NCBI GenBank assembly: GCA_022836615.1
Contig: MU405370.1
Location: 1 to 64,000, forward strand
DNA: 64,000 nucleotides
Reading direction: 5' to 3'
From: Annulohypoxylon bovei var. microspora
Lineage: Eukaryota; Ascomycota; Sordariomycetes; Xylariales; Hypoxylaceae
This document shows, piece after piece, positions 1-11,848 of the stretch (positions are counted from its first letter, which is position 1; every line of letters begins with the position of its first letter). Both the position numbers and the translations under genes were made by a program. Under the pieces are notes generated by a model, which was given only the letters and a program-made list of their open reading frames with translations, searched no databases and had not been told where the DNA came from.

Positions 1-1045
1 ATTTTAAAATATACCGTATAATAAAAATATTATATATAAATAATTAAATTACATTAATTACATATTAAACTTATAATTTAATTTTTTTTAAATTATTATA
101 TTTTTATTTTTTCCATTTTTAAATAACTTAAAAATACTTTATAATAATTAATTATTAAATGTTTTTTATAAGTAAATTTTTTATTATAATTATTTTTAAC
201 ATTTTTATATTTTTTTAATATATTATAAAAAAAATTTATATTATTATTAAATAAATTTAATAATTAATATTTTTTTATAATTTCTTTATAAAGCTTTTTA
301 AAGCCCCGTTTAAATTAAAAGTAATAATTAATATATTTATTAATTTTTAATTATTCATTAATTTTTTCGATAAATTTTTTTAATAATAATAATTTTCATT
401 AAACTTTTTTACGTAATCTTTTATAACGTCACTTTAATTATTTGTTTTAACTTTAATAACGTTTTTTAAAAATAATTATTTTATAAACTTAATAATATTT
501 ATAATTACATTTTAATTATTATTTTTAATAAATTTTTATTAAAAAAATTATAATATAAAAAAAAATAATATAAATTTAAATTTAACGATTATTATTTATT
601 AATTAATATTAAAAGTTATATTAAACTTTAAAAAACTTATATAATAATTTTTATTAATAACGATAAATTCATATTATATAAAATTAAAAATAAAATTATT
701 TTTATTAATAAAAAAAAAAAAAAAATAATAACCTTTTATTTTTAAAGTTATAATATTTATATTTAAAAATATAAATTAAATTAATTAACGTTTTAATAAT
801 TTATTTAAATTTAAAAATAATTTCATTATAAAAACCCACGCTTATCGTGTTTAAAGTTATAATATAAACTTCGTATTAATTTTTATTTTAATTAATATTT
901 TAAGTTTTTAATTTATAATAATTTATACATTATAATTTATTAAACGTTATAACGCTTTTTAACGTTATAATCCTTTATACCTTTTTTAATATAATATATT
1001 TTTATTATATATTATATATTTTTATTATATACATTTCAATACCTT
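1..1045. repeat. Extremely AT-rich, RIP-like block
   Basis: Almost the whole stretch is A and T with very few G or C bases, and it ends abruptly near 1045, where ordinary sequence of mixed composition begins. CpA and TpG dinucleotides are scarce while some CpG (for example ACGT, ACGC) survive, which is the direction expected from repeat-induced point mutation, known in ascomycetes to turn CpA into TpA. No open frame or recognisable element survives. The right end holds a short imperfect tandem of TATTTTTATTATATA-like units (about 990-1035). I infer a heavily mutated transposon relic or the edge of an AT isochore; a centromere-flanking block is also possible. Confidence 0.75.
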
Positions 1046-2672
1046 AATTGAAAAGGCGGGTTGGCGGATTTCGTATTATTGTCCGCCTTACAAAGGCCAA
1101 CAGTTGAGGCTTAGCAACGCAATCTGTAATTCTGATGTGATATCAATGAACGTACGGAGGTAGCACACATCCAAAAGACGCAAACCTACCCACCCAAACA
1201 GGCAAACCCGTAGCACATCTCACCTCCACACCACCGTAGCAGCAAGCGAATTCGAGGCACCTATCAAAATAGCAAGTAATGTGTTCCCGCACACCACATC
1301 TTGCCCCACGGACCCTCTAGATCTCCGACATCACTGTCTCTCCATAGCAGCACCGACTTACTTACGAGTCGGGCTACTTACTACATAGATACCTGTCCCA
1401 AAACGAAGGATATGCCTTAGGTAGGTACGCGCAGAATCTCCCGTCTTATCCTGCGCTTAGCCGTAGTTCTAGGCCTAACTTCGCTACGCAGCAAGGGGAA
1501 CGCACTAACGGCCGAGCGCAGGGAGACAGACCACGCAGAGAAATTTATCTGTTCACCCGCTACTTCCTACGGTAAATTCCCTAGAAAACCTGCGTCGCGG
1601 CCTAAACATAGTAAATTGCGACCTTGCGGCTGTAACCTGCCTAGATGTTCAAGTACGAATTCCATTTTTGCCGTCGGGTACTAGCCTTTCGGTAGTTAGG
1701 GGCTTCACCTTGGTAATTAATTACCCATAGTTACAGGTACATTTGAATGGGTAAGGATCGATATGATCGGAGACGGAACTGTACACTATGATTTCACCTA
1801 TGTCGTCTCGTTACTATAGCCGTTTGTTTCATCAAGGAGCACCAACTCTAGTAAGTAGCACAATAGCGAGTAGACAAGCGAATTAATTAGCTTACATGCG
1901 TTGTAAACAAAATCGCAATGGCATACAAAACACAAGCAAGATTCGTAATTTTACTTGTTTGTCATTCGGTATTAACTATTCTGTCCGCTCAGTTCAAGCG
2001 GACAGCTACTATAGCCTTGACGCCGCAGACTGCGTAGCTATAGTAGATGCATGCTGATGCTATACAGCCTCCTTCCGCCCGTCCCCGTCATCCCCGGTGT
2101 ATGTAGTCTGCCTTCCCGCCTCTATTCCTCTATCTCCTTCCTCTATTAGCAACAGGCGACGCGACCAGCTAAGGCTAGACTCGCGTCGTCTGAGGCGCAT
2201 GCTCGTGTCTAGTCGCCTGCCAAACCCATCCCACCCCAGACATTTCTCCCACATGTTGCAAGTGATTAAAGACGTTATAGAAGCGCATTAGGCCTGCCAA
2301 TGCCCAATACAGGTAAACCGGAGAGCCGCCGAGGGTTTGGTTCGAGGGGAATCTCCGAATTATCAAATTATGATAATATAATGCGTTCGTACTATTCGAA
2401 CTGATTATGGACCAGAGCGACGAGGAAGGTTCTCCACCTCGTCAAGGGGTATATAAACAAATCGCAGTAGCGAATGTAAGTGTGAAAGGGTATATGCGAT
2501 CAAAAAAAGATAAATGCTATCCCAGAACAAAACCGCGAACGCCAATGCTGATGACATATGATGAATCACACAGCCAACGAAATAGGTGTAGTGACGGTGG
2601 GATTGGTCGATTGGGACAAAAGAGAGTCGTGTCGTCGTTCCAGAAAATAAAAAATTCAGGATGGGTTCGGTT
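1046..2672. other. Intergenic stretch without a supportable gene
   Basis: Composition returns to normal just after the AT-rich block. Short open frames around 2060-2366 overlap on both strands, have biased low-complexity composition and show no family motif, so I do not call them. The only structure seen is a small inverted repeat, CTACTATAG near 2006 against CTATAGTAG near 2037. The right end is the 3' flank of the LIM-domain gene. Confidence 0.6.
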
Positions 2673-4893
2673 CTACATCATGCCTAATCTCGTCATCCTC
2701 TTCTCCATCCTCAATCCTCCACGGCCTAACGCCTGGCCGGGAGCTAGGCGGTTTCCAGTGGGCAACCCGAAAGGTCGGTTAAGGGGTCCGGGCCCCCTAG
2801 AACCAGGTCCCATCGGTCCCGGACCCATGGGACCGGGGCCGGAGGGAAGTCCTCTCAGTGGTGGAAACCCTTGCACCGCGCTCGGTCGTCGTGGAGGATA
2901 TGTTTGCATGCCTGGCGGCGGCCCTTGCCTTTGCACTTGGGCCGCGAATTGCATTCGCTTCCAGGCGTCACGTTCGCAGTATGCCTTGCCGTCGACGTCG
3001 AAGTACCCATCTCGCAAGACGATGCCACAGTCGCCACATCGGAAGCAACCAGGATGGTGCTTTCTAGAAGATTCATCTTCGAGATATTGTCCTTCGATAC
3101 CCCTGTTGCATTTCCCACAAAGACTGCCGTTAAGCTTGTGATAGTGCTGGTCACAGTACGGTTGATCGTTCAAAACGTAGAATGTCGAGGATGAGAAGGG
3201 TTCTTGGCACGTTGTACATACAAAACATGCCTTGTGATAGCGCCCGGTTAATCGGCCATCTGCAGATGAGATTGATTTTCCTGTGATTGGCTTTTTGCAC
3301 GCTTTACAGCTACCACGAGAGCGGGATGGCTGACGGTTGTGGGATGGTCGAGTTGGTGGTGATTGGCTTAGACCGGTCTGGACAGCGGGATCCTTGCGGT
3401 CCGAGGATCCAGGAGAAAGCGGAGAAAGTGGTGACTTCAATGGAGAACCTAATCTTTGGTCTCGCCCCCCTAGGCTAGCAGGATCTAACCGCAGATTCTC
3501 CAGAGGTGCACGGCGGTCGTTTGATCGTGACGGCTCGGCGTTTTTCTTAGATTGTAATATGTCAGTGGGGGAGGGTGGTTGTCCTTTGGGTTGCATTGTA
3601 TCCATTGAAGACTGGAGGTCATCCATCAAAGCATCGAAATTTGACATATCCGATGGGCGTCGTGCTTCCGGACGAGACGCAACTGATCGAGCTGGACTTG
3701 TACTTGAGCTAGCTTGACTAGGCCGGGACATGTGGCTATAACCAGAGTTGCTAGACGATTGCGATACTGAAGGTGAGTGGTATGGATTGCCAACGCCAAA
3801 CTCCTCGGCGAGGTTAACAGAAGGCCTTCCGGTCCCGTCCCGCGTTTGCGGGCGAGCGAATCCTCCCCGTGGCGGTGGCCGGAGCGCATCCTGAGCACCA
3901 AGATTTGACGTACTCCGTAACCGATCAGGTCTTGGGCCAGGCGCGGAAGGCGCACGTGCTGGCGTTTCAAATACCTCATCATTTGCTTTTAGGAGTTTCT
4001 CTGGGAAAGTCTCGGAACGTTTGCCGAACCCGAATTGTGGAGGTTCAAAGTCATCGCTGTCTCTTTGCGGCGCGCCGAATCCTCCATATCCATTCGCTCG
4101 TGGTGCCCTAGGTGGTGCAAGGCTAGCGCTATTGGATGAAGTTGAACCTGATGTGCCGGGCCTATCCATTGAATATCCAACTTGCAATGAGTCGTCGTTC
4201 GAATCGACTGTAAGGTTGTCTCTGCTATTACTTCGTGCGATTGAATTTTCTGAACCCGGTCGTCGGTTTGATTCAAATGGGCCAGGCGCGATACTGTTCA
4301 TCCTTGTCAAGAAATTTGTTGATTTATTCGGGCTATTGCCATAAGCAGAATCGCCTTCGTATGATTCCGAGTCTCCAAACCCTCCATACCCGCCTGGTCG
4401 TCTAGGCGAACTGGCTATTGCTGGCGTGAAGTCATCTGCGCTAAGACTGGCACCAGGCCGTCCATTAGGCGTCTTCGGTGAGATTGCTTGAGATCCAGTA
4501 GAAGCGCTCACTGGAGTTAGTTGATCCTGCCTCGAAAAAGCGCGGTCTACTATTGTATTAGCTGGCGTAATAATGCCTTAAGGTGAGTAACGGTAAGCTT
4601 ACTTGCTGCATTTGTATCGACAGCTGGGGGAACAGAGCGGCCAAATCCGCCAAAGACATTCACCTTTAGGGAAGAGAACGCGCCGCCTAAAAGATCCGGC
4701 ATAGGAGGAGGTGCTGTTTCGATAGTTAGAGGTAAGGTCTACAATAATAAGGTACGAGAGATCACGAACGTTCTGCCTGAGCTGGAGCGCTACCGCAAAT
4801 ATGATCCCCCATCATCGAAATCTCAACCTGATTCCCGCAGTTCGAGCATTTTATCGTCGGCATGAAAGCCGATTGTCGTGACGCGTCCGTCAT
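2673..4893 (-). CDS. Paxillin-like two-LIM-domain protein
   Basis: Three exons on the minus strand: 4893-4794, 4713-4603 and 4546-2673, giving 694 aa. Introns are 80 nt (GTAGCG...ACAG with CTAAC) and 56 nt (GTAAGC...GTAG). The start MTDASRQSAF was chosen because it leads directly into the conserved N-terminal PTIKCSNCGNQVEISMMGDH segment of fungal LIM proteins, and both joins keep frame (HIC-APPP, TNAAN-RAF). A long, Ser/Pro/Gly-rich, probably disordered middle is followed by two LIM domains (about residues 484-537 and 547-597) with CxxC, HxxC, CxxC and final C..H or C..D zinc ligands. The tail is a GPGPMGP-type low-complexity stretch ending in the basic EKRMTRLGMM. In yeasts, paxillin-like LIM proteins act at sites of polar growth and the contractile ring; a role in hyphal polarity here is inference. 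The family call is firm. Confidence 0.9.
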
Positions 4894-7800
4894 GATTGAC
4901 GGACGCTTAATAATTTCCTTCTCTTATTTTTCCCTTACGTATCCTCATTAGGGATTGAACAAGTCGGTTCCACGCATTCAGCAGCTCTCCACCTTGTTCA
5001 CCTTTTACTAGAAGTTGAGGGCCGCGTAGATCCAAGATAACGACAGTTGACTGGCAGCCCAGTTGATCGTTTCAATAGCACCAATGATAGGTTTATATGC
5101 TGACGAGAAAAATAGAATTCTGATCGGTCTGTCGTGCTGAATGTCGTGCAGAAAGGTCGAAACATGTACTCCACAGCCTACAACAGTCAAGTAGGACAGC
5201 TCCAGACCCCAGATAAGCCGTAGCGCTCTATCGCTAATGCTGAGGGTGTTAGGGAGGTGAGGTATGCTCTGCGATAGGCTGTATGCAGAGTCGTTCGTGC
5301 GACAGTGGACGCTGTACGGGCCTCGTTTGGGAAGATTTTCGTTGAAATCATGAACAATTGGTCGAGAAGAAACAAGATCGAAGAAGTTTCAAAAGAGATC
5401 TTTTGGTGTAAAGGTCGGTGAGTTAGTTATCCAGCTCGTCTTGGACGTTGCGACCTGTGTCTCGAAAGAGTGGATGTTAATACGACCCCCTGTTCAGTTA
5501 CCCCTGGCTAAACTATGCACGGGCAGTCCACTTAGACCATTCAGGGTTTTCCCTGTCCCCTGTCTTTCTTGGCTTGGCAGTAATAACTTAAAAGAGTATG
5601 GATGTATGTGATAGGGATCTCATTACTATGTACATGAAGCCCGGAGGCATACGGACAACGGATAATTCTTGAGTTGGATTCTAGATAACTTATAGGGAAT
5701 TAAATAATACACGAGAATAAACAATAGGAATTTTGGGAGTCATATATTTCAAACACTCTTCTCTTCGTATTGCAAAGGGAAGAGGTGGCGCATGAGGCGT
5801 TGAAAGGAGGAGGATTTAGATCAGGAACGTAAGGTCAAACATTGATGGTTTTCGCAACCATCGACTAAATATGGCAGTGTAGCCTCTTCGTAGGTAGTTA
5901 CTTGAAGGAGTCGGCGATGAAGTCATTGACGGTCGCTTACCGACGGCTACTTAGTACCTACTCACTCGTTAACATGAATGGGTAGGATTTGGTTCTTGTT
6001 TAGTTAGTTGCTAGGTTCTATTCCGCTTCTTCTAACTTTTGTTTCTACCTAATACTAATACTACTATATGAAGTAGGTGGTTATTCGAAACGTCGGTTCC
6101 TTCCTCGTCGGTCGTTCCAAAGGATTGTGGCACTGTTTCCCTTTCTCTTTAACCTTAAATTGCAACTTGCTTCCACATTTACTTTCACAACTGAAATGCA
6201 TACCTATCACCTGCCACCTGTCACCAACACACCATCGCGGTAGCTGATTAGTACAGTAACCGCCTTGTCCGCGAAAAAAATCCGAAAATATTGAATAAAG
6301 AACGCCACAATGCTCACTGTCCCAATTATGGACAAGTAAGCAGACCTAAGCAAAAGTCCTCTAGGGTCAAAACGCCGTCAATGGATAACAAAGCCATGGC
6401 AGATGGGCAGGTTGGTCAGAGTAGGTAGCTTTAAGTGATAGTGCTATGTGACACTACGTACCTACATAGGTAGGTAGGCACCTAATAAAGCTGTACGATC
6501 GACCTTCCTTACAGCACTAGCAATCGCTAAACCGATCCAGTATAGCGCTGATAGACTAGACAGGGCTGGCAAGAGCTAAGTCAACCTGAACGGGTACCTT
6601 GCAGCTTCAAAGTTGGCAGTGATTCGACAATTGCGACAATCAGATACCCCTGTCTCCACTCAATCGCAGCTAGAAATATGGGTCAAATACGGAGTACCCA
6701 GGAATCATGGATCATGTCTGGTCTGCATATGTGGGTACTCCCAAAAGGAGATATTCTAAAATCGAATTAAATTCCTCCTCGGTGTCTTTTCTTACACTTG
6801 CAGCTCTTGGTGTTTCTTGGGCTACAATTCTAGAGTCGTCGTCGATTCTTCCTCTCTCATTTGCTACTCGGCTATTCAGCTTTACTTTAGATTTAACCAG
6901 ATTCGTCTATATTCTCTTCTCATTAATCCGAATTTCTAAATAGTGCCGATGTGACCGTAGACGGTAATGCCATTCTTAGCCAATCAGCCCCAAATCAACC
7001 GGATTGAAATCTAAGGAGGGTGCCAGGTGAGGAGGGTTAGGTAATATGGAGTTTTGATAGTTGTCATGGGGATACTTAACCCTGCTAGCCTTGCTCCTCC
7101 TCATGTTGCTTGCCACTTATGGCCTCTACGCTGATTATCGTGATAGGTTGTTGTCAGATTAGACGTCATTTCTGCATCTCCTTGCTTCTTATAGCGAAAT
7201 CACAGAGCAAGTAACCGCCGCTATCACTGATCAGGAACCCCCAGATGTGAAGTGACAGATCCAGCAATTTGACTAGAGAAGACCCCGAAGAAGACCGTCA
7301 ATACCTAATCTAGCGTCCTCTTTCATGAACGTGCCGTAGCGTTGGTGCAAACTACTGCTACTGCTACTGCTATGCAGAACACTTCGCATATCGGACCATC
7401 GAAAACGTGAAGCATTCAACCTCTCGGCAGGGCACTCGACCATATCATGCCGTTCTTTCGGTCCTATGCGGCACCTATTGCTCCCGGAAACCCTTGTCGC
7501 ACCTAGCCTGGGGTTATTACATGATCTGCTTTAGCACAAGTCACTTGATATTAAACCATGGATTAAATCATGGCCGCTAAGATTAACGTGGAATGACTGT
7601 TGAACGAATGGGAAAATTTATCTTCGATGTCGTTTAGTGAATCGTGATATTAACAGCGACATAAACAAGCCCAATCGCGTGAGAAATTTCCGGCGACTAA
7701 TGAGACTCTTTAATACCTCCGACGTCAGGTGTGGTTAAATTTCCTACCATCCAATTGCTATTGTCGAGTCTTGCCCTGGCTATTTGGCCTTTCTTGACAC

Positions 7801-9604
7801 TGCATACAGCCCCTGATCGGGTACGGGGTAAAGACCCACGGATTTGGGTCCAATGAGAACCTCGTGTGCTGCTCGTCGCCGAGAATTGTGAATGTTGTCA
7901 GCGCAAGGGAAAGTGTTTGCCAAATGTCGTCGCATGAAAGCGCGATAACTTCATACTATTCAATTATTATCAAATTCCATAATATATATCGATAGATAAC
8001 TATCTTCCAAGTTCCTGCATTACCTGCTATGTACATATGAACTCATGGTCTGTTCTCATACCCGACCCGAGCCCCCCCTGGACCCGGAAATGAGGCTCAA
8101 TATAGCAAGTAGCTGGCTGGCTGGAGGAAGCGCAAAGTGGAACCTCCCTAAAATGTGCAACGTAGGAATTCTTGGAACGTAGCCTTGTTTAACGTATGTT
8201 TGTTAATTCAAGGGCATATAAATTTAACGGAATCTATGCGAGTCTCGTTGGGAGAGATATATACATACAACATATCACACCTAGGTACGCACTACGTAGG
8301 CCAATGTATGACGGAGAGGCTCGAGGTTCAATAGTGTAGTAATTTAGCTACCATAGTAGAGTATCGACGGTTTGCATTGCACGGACTCTAAACAATTCCT
8401 TAGTTCTACCCTTGCAGCCCTTGCTATTGATCTCCAAGTCTGTGTGTCATTGGCCAATAGGAGTTTTTCGAAACATCCCCCCTTTTTTCCATAACAAAAT
8501 TGGCCGCACATTTTGCTTCACATGATTTGTTTCGTCTGTGTGTGCCTTTAAGCTCACTAGCTCGTCTTACAGTAGATCTAGATTTGTACACACGTGCCAT
8601 AATACGAGTATAAATCGGTATGCGAATTCCAGCTCCGTGGAATTGTGTAAGACATGCGTCTCTTATTCGACCATAGGCATTATTGCCCGCCTCCTTTTGC
8701 TTACCTATGTTTCATGTGGTCTTTCATTTTGTGCATGTGCAACTAATAGTGCGTATGTTTCTAGAACAGTCAAAGGATTTCTAAAGATAGTATCCCCTTG
8801 CTTCTCTTACGTCTCTTGACTGGTGGTGGTGAGAATAAGCTAGGGAGGTAGCAATTGTTAGAAATCGGTGTCCAATCCAAGATATGAATGCGTTCGTGAT
8901 GCAAAGAATATCGGGCAATGGGCAAAGAAGGGTACAAGACTGATAAACCCGACATCGCTGAGGGCTTTCGTACATCTACGAGCTAGAGACTCTTTCTTTT
9001 AGCCCTAACTCGTCAAGTCTCGACACCGACATTCCAGAATTGGCCAATCATACCCCTATCAACCCCGCTACAGCTTCGTCAAGGGTCCCAAAGACCCCAA
9101 CGGCGGGGAGCACACAAAGCATACGACATCTAAACTACAGCTTCGTCCAACGATTGTAACGACCGATATCGTGACTCCGTCTGTCCAAACAATTATCTGT
9201 TCATCTTGCTTCTTATCGTGCCACTTTTCAGCTGTATCCTGCATGTGTTGTTCGCCTCGGTCCACCACGTAGCGCAGTAGTGGATTACTTAGTATTCCGC
9301 CATATCCGTCGAATTCCACCTTTAAAAGCTAGAGCTACTGCATCTGTAGATTTCTTTATTTATCTTCTCTAAAAATCGTAACCTAAATAACGAAATTGAA
9401 TTGTTGAAGTATCTACAAACCCTGGAAACCTATAGCCAATATTATTCAGAGTAGAGTTGCTATATAGCAATCTATCTCTTTCTCTCTCTTTTCGTTCAAC
9501 TCCTTAACAGGACGATCGCGCTTTCGAGCAGCGATCACCACACATAGTCAAGACGTTTTCTAATCTTCTTAACTCGTAAGCTCACTCCTCGACCTCGAGA
9601 ACAA
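4894..9604. other. Long intergenic region, nothing coding seen
   Basis: About 4.7 kb between the divergent LIM and INO1 genes. Open frames here (for example 6707-6943 and 8538-8819) are short, have no recognisable motif and no splice-consistent extension. The dispersed TAGGTAGG/ACCTACCT motif occurs around 6450-6490. The part next to INO1 (about 9470-9520) is pyrimidine-rich (CTCTTTCTCTCTC), as in fungal core promoters. Confidence 0.6.
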
Positions 9605-9709
9605 ATGATCAAGTTAGATTTTGACCAGCCATGTAGCGTCCACCATCCGTACGCAGGAGCCCGCTGCTCCCCTCCCGGAAGTGCAGCGGACTCGCCCTTT
9701 ACCCAATAA
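9605..9709 (+). promoter_or_regulatory. Candidate 34-codon upstream ORF before INO1
   Basis: ATG at 9605 opens a 34-codon frame starting MIKLDFDQPC and ending TAA at 9707-9709, 41 nt before the INO1 start codon. If transcription starts upstream of 9605 this uORF would be scanned first. Whether it lies in the mRNA cannot be seen from the sequence. Confidence 0.3.
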
Positions 9710-9750
9710 AGGCCTCGACCATCAATAGATAATACCAAGAGCAGTGCAAC

Positions 9751-11434
9751 ATGGCACCGCACGCTGAGGTAGACGCGGGCTCCGCGTACGGAAACGGACA
9801 CTCCAACGGCAACAATTCGACCTCTTCGCCGTCGAGCAACAACGATCTCTTCGAAGTCAGCTCCCCTAATGTGGTTTACACCGACAATGAGATCCGGTCT
9901 AAGTATACCTATCGCACCACTAGTGTGACCCAGGATGCTGCCGGCAAGTATGTCGCCACGCCTAAAGAATTGGTGTATGACTTCAAGGTCGAACGTAAGG
10001 TTCCTAAGGTTGGTATGATGCTCGTAGGTTGGGGCGGAAACAACGGTACGACTGTGACCGCCGGTATCATTGCCAACCGCCGAGGCCTCATCTGGGAGAC
10101 TCGCGAGGGTTCTCGTGCTGCCAACTACTATGGATCCGTCATCATGAGCTCTACGATGAAGCTCGGTACCGATCCTAGAACAATGAAGGAAGTCAACATT
10201 CCATTCCATGACGTTCTCCCCATGGTTCACCCCAACGACCTTGTTATCGGCGGGTGGGATATCAGCAGCATGAACCTCGCAGCTGCTATGGATCGGGCCG
10301 CCGTGCTTGAGCCTACCCTAAAAGCACAAGTCAAGAAGGAGATGACCCAGATGGTCCCTCTCCCAAGCATCTACTATCCCGACTTCATCGCAGCCAACCA
10401 GGAGGATCGTGCTGATAATCTCATCCCTGGAAGCAAAGCTTCTACGGCCCATGTCGAGAAAATCCGCCAGGACATTCGGTAAGCTTCATTTACGTATCTT
10501 GGCTTTGTGCCCTTATTGACATCGAAATAGCGATTTCAAGCAGCAGAACAACTTAGACAAGGTCATTGTCCAATGGACGGCCAACACCGAGCGATACGCC
10601 GACATCATCCCCGGTGTCAACGACACGGCCGACAACCTCCTAAAGGCTATCGATGAGGGCCACGAGGAAGTCTCCCCGTCCACCGTCTTCGCCGTAGCTT
10701 GTATCCTCGAGAAGACCCCATTCATCAACGGCTCCCCCCAGAATACCTTCGTCCAGGGCGCCGTGGAGCTCGCGGAGAAGCACTCGGCCTTCATCGGCGG
10801 CGACGACTTCAAGTCGGGGCAGACGAAGATGAAATCGGCGCTCGTCGACTTCCTGATCAACGCCGGCATCAAGCTGACCTCCATCGCCAGCTACAACCAC
10901 CTGGGCAACAACGACGGCAAGAACCTGAGCTCGCAGCGGCAGTTCCGGTCGAAGGAGATCTCGAAGAGCAACGTGGTCGACGACATGGTCGAGGCCAACT
11001 CGGTCCTGTACGCGCCGGGCGAGCACCCGGACCACACGGTCGTCATCAAGTACATGCCGGCGGTCGGCGACAACAAGCGCGCGCTCGACGAGTACTACGC
11101 CGAGATCTTCCTCGGCGGCCACCAGACCATCAGCCTCTTCAACGTGTGCGAGGACTCGCTGCTCGCGTCCCCGCTGATCATCGACCTCGTCCTCGTGACC
11201 GAGATGATGACGCGCGTCGAGTGGAAGCTGCACGCCCAGGCCGCCGCCGACTACAAGGGCTTCCACAGCGTCCTCAGCATCCTCAGCTACATGCTCAAGG
11301 CCCCGCTGACGCCCCCCGGCACCCCCGTCGTCAACGCGCTCGCGAAGCAGCGCGGCGCCCTCACGAACATCTTCCGCGCCTGCGTGGGCCTGGAGCCCGA
11401 GAGCGATATGACGCTTGAGCACAAGCTGTTCTAG
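9751..11434 (+). CDS. INO1: myo-inositol-1-phosphate synthase
   Basis: Converts glucose-6-phosphate to inositol-3-phosphate with NAD as internal cofactor, the first step of inositol and phosphatidylinositol synthesis in the cytosol. Two exons, 9751-10478 and 10531-11434, with a 52-nt intron (GTAAGC...ATAG) that splits an Arg codon; the product is 543 aa, normal for the family. Key motifs are the NAD-binding GWGGNNGTT at residues 93-101, the SYNHLGNNDGKNLS segment at about 361-375, and the GGWDISSMNLAAAMDRA stretch. The start ATG sits in a good context (GCAACATGG) and the N-terminus has a Gly/Asn/Ser-rich linker before the conserved part. Codon use shifts sharply: exon 1 has mixed third positions, while from about 10600 onwards they are almost all G or C. 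Its 3' end faces the membrane-protein gene ending at 11849. Confidence 0.97.
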
Positions 11435-11848
11435 ATGAGAGGACCGCTGTCTGCTAAGAAGTGGTGATTGGATTGTTCTCGTTCTTGTCGCTCGCTCGCT
11501 ACTACATGCTTACCTATGAAATTCTTGGAAAATGCTCAACGCTCCTGGACGCGGGATCTCAACATCCTGTAGAATGCTAAATAAATATTGCTATAATTGA
11601 ATTATCGTTTTATGTTCTTCGTACTTCTATTTGATGCTATTGCCTTTATGATATGTACCTATGTGATGAGCTTCTAAATGCAAAGTGGGTTATTTATCCC
11701 TTTTCCTATTTTCCGAATGGTATCCCTAATCCTCCCTTCCACTAACACCGTTGCTATGCTAAAAAATGTGACGATGCAATCCCCCAAAATCTACATGATG
11801 CGCCTGACATATTCCCTTTTTCTTTATACTCGATCATCCATCCATAGT
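11435..11848. other. Shared 3' intergenic region of two convergent genes
   Basis: The 414 bp between the two stop codons are of ordinary or AT-leaning composition, in contrast to the GC-rich coding ends on both sides. It must hold both 3' UTRs. An AATAAATATTGC stretch near 11580 could serve as polyadenylation signal for INO1. Confidence 0.5.

Noticed and set aside
10640..11422. 260-codon antisense frame inside INO1 (and a 239-codon frame in another forward frame)
   Set aside because: Both are by-products of the G/C-ending codons of INO1; composition is dominated by Arg, Ala, Val and Asp, with no motif.
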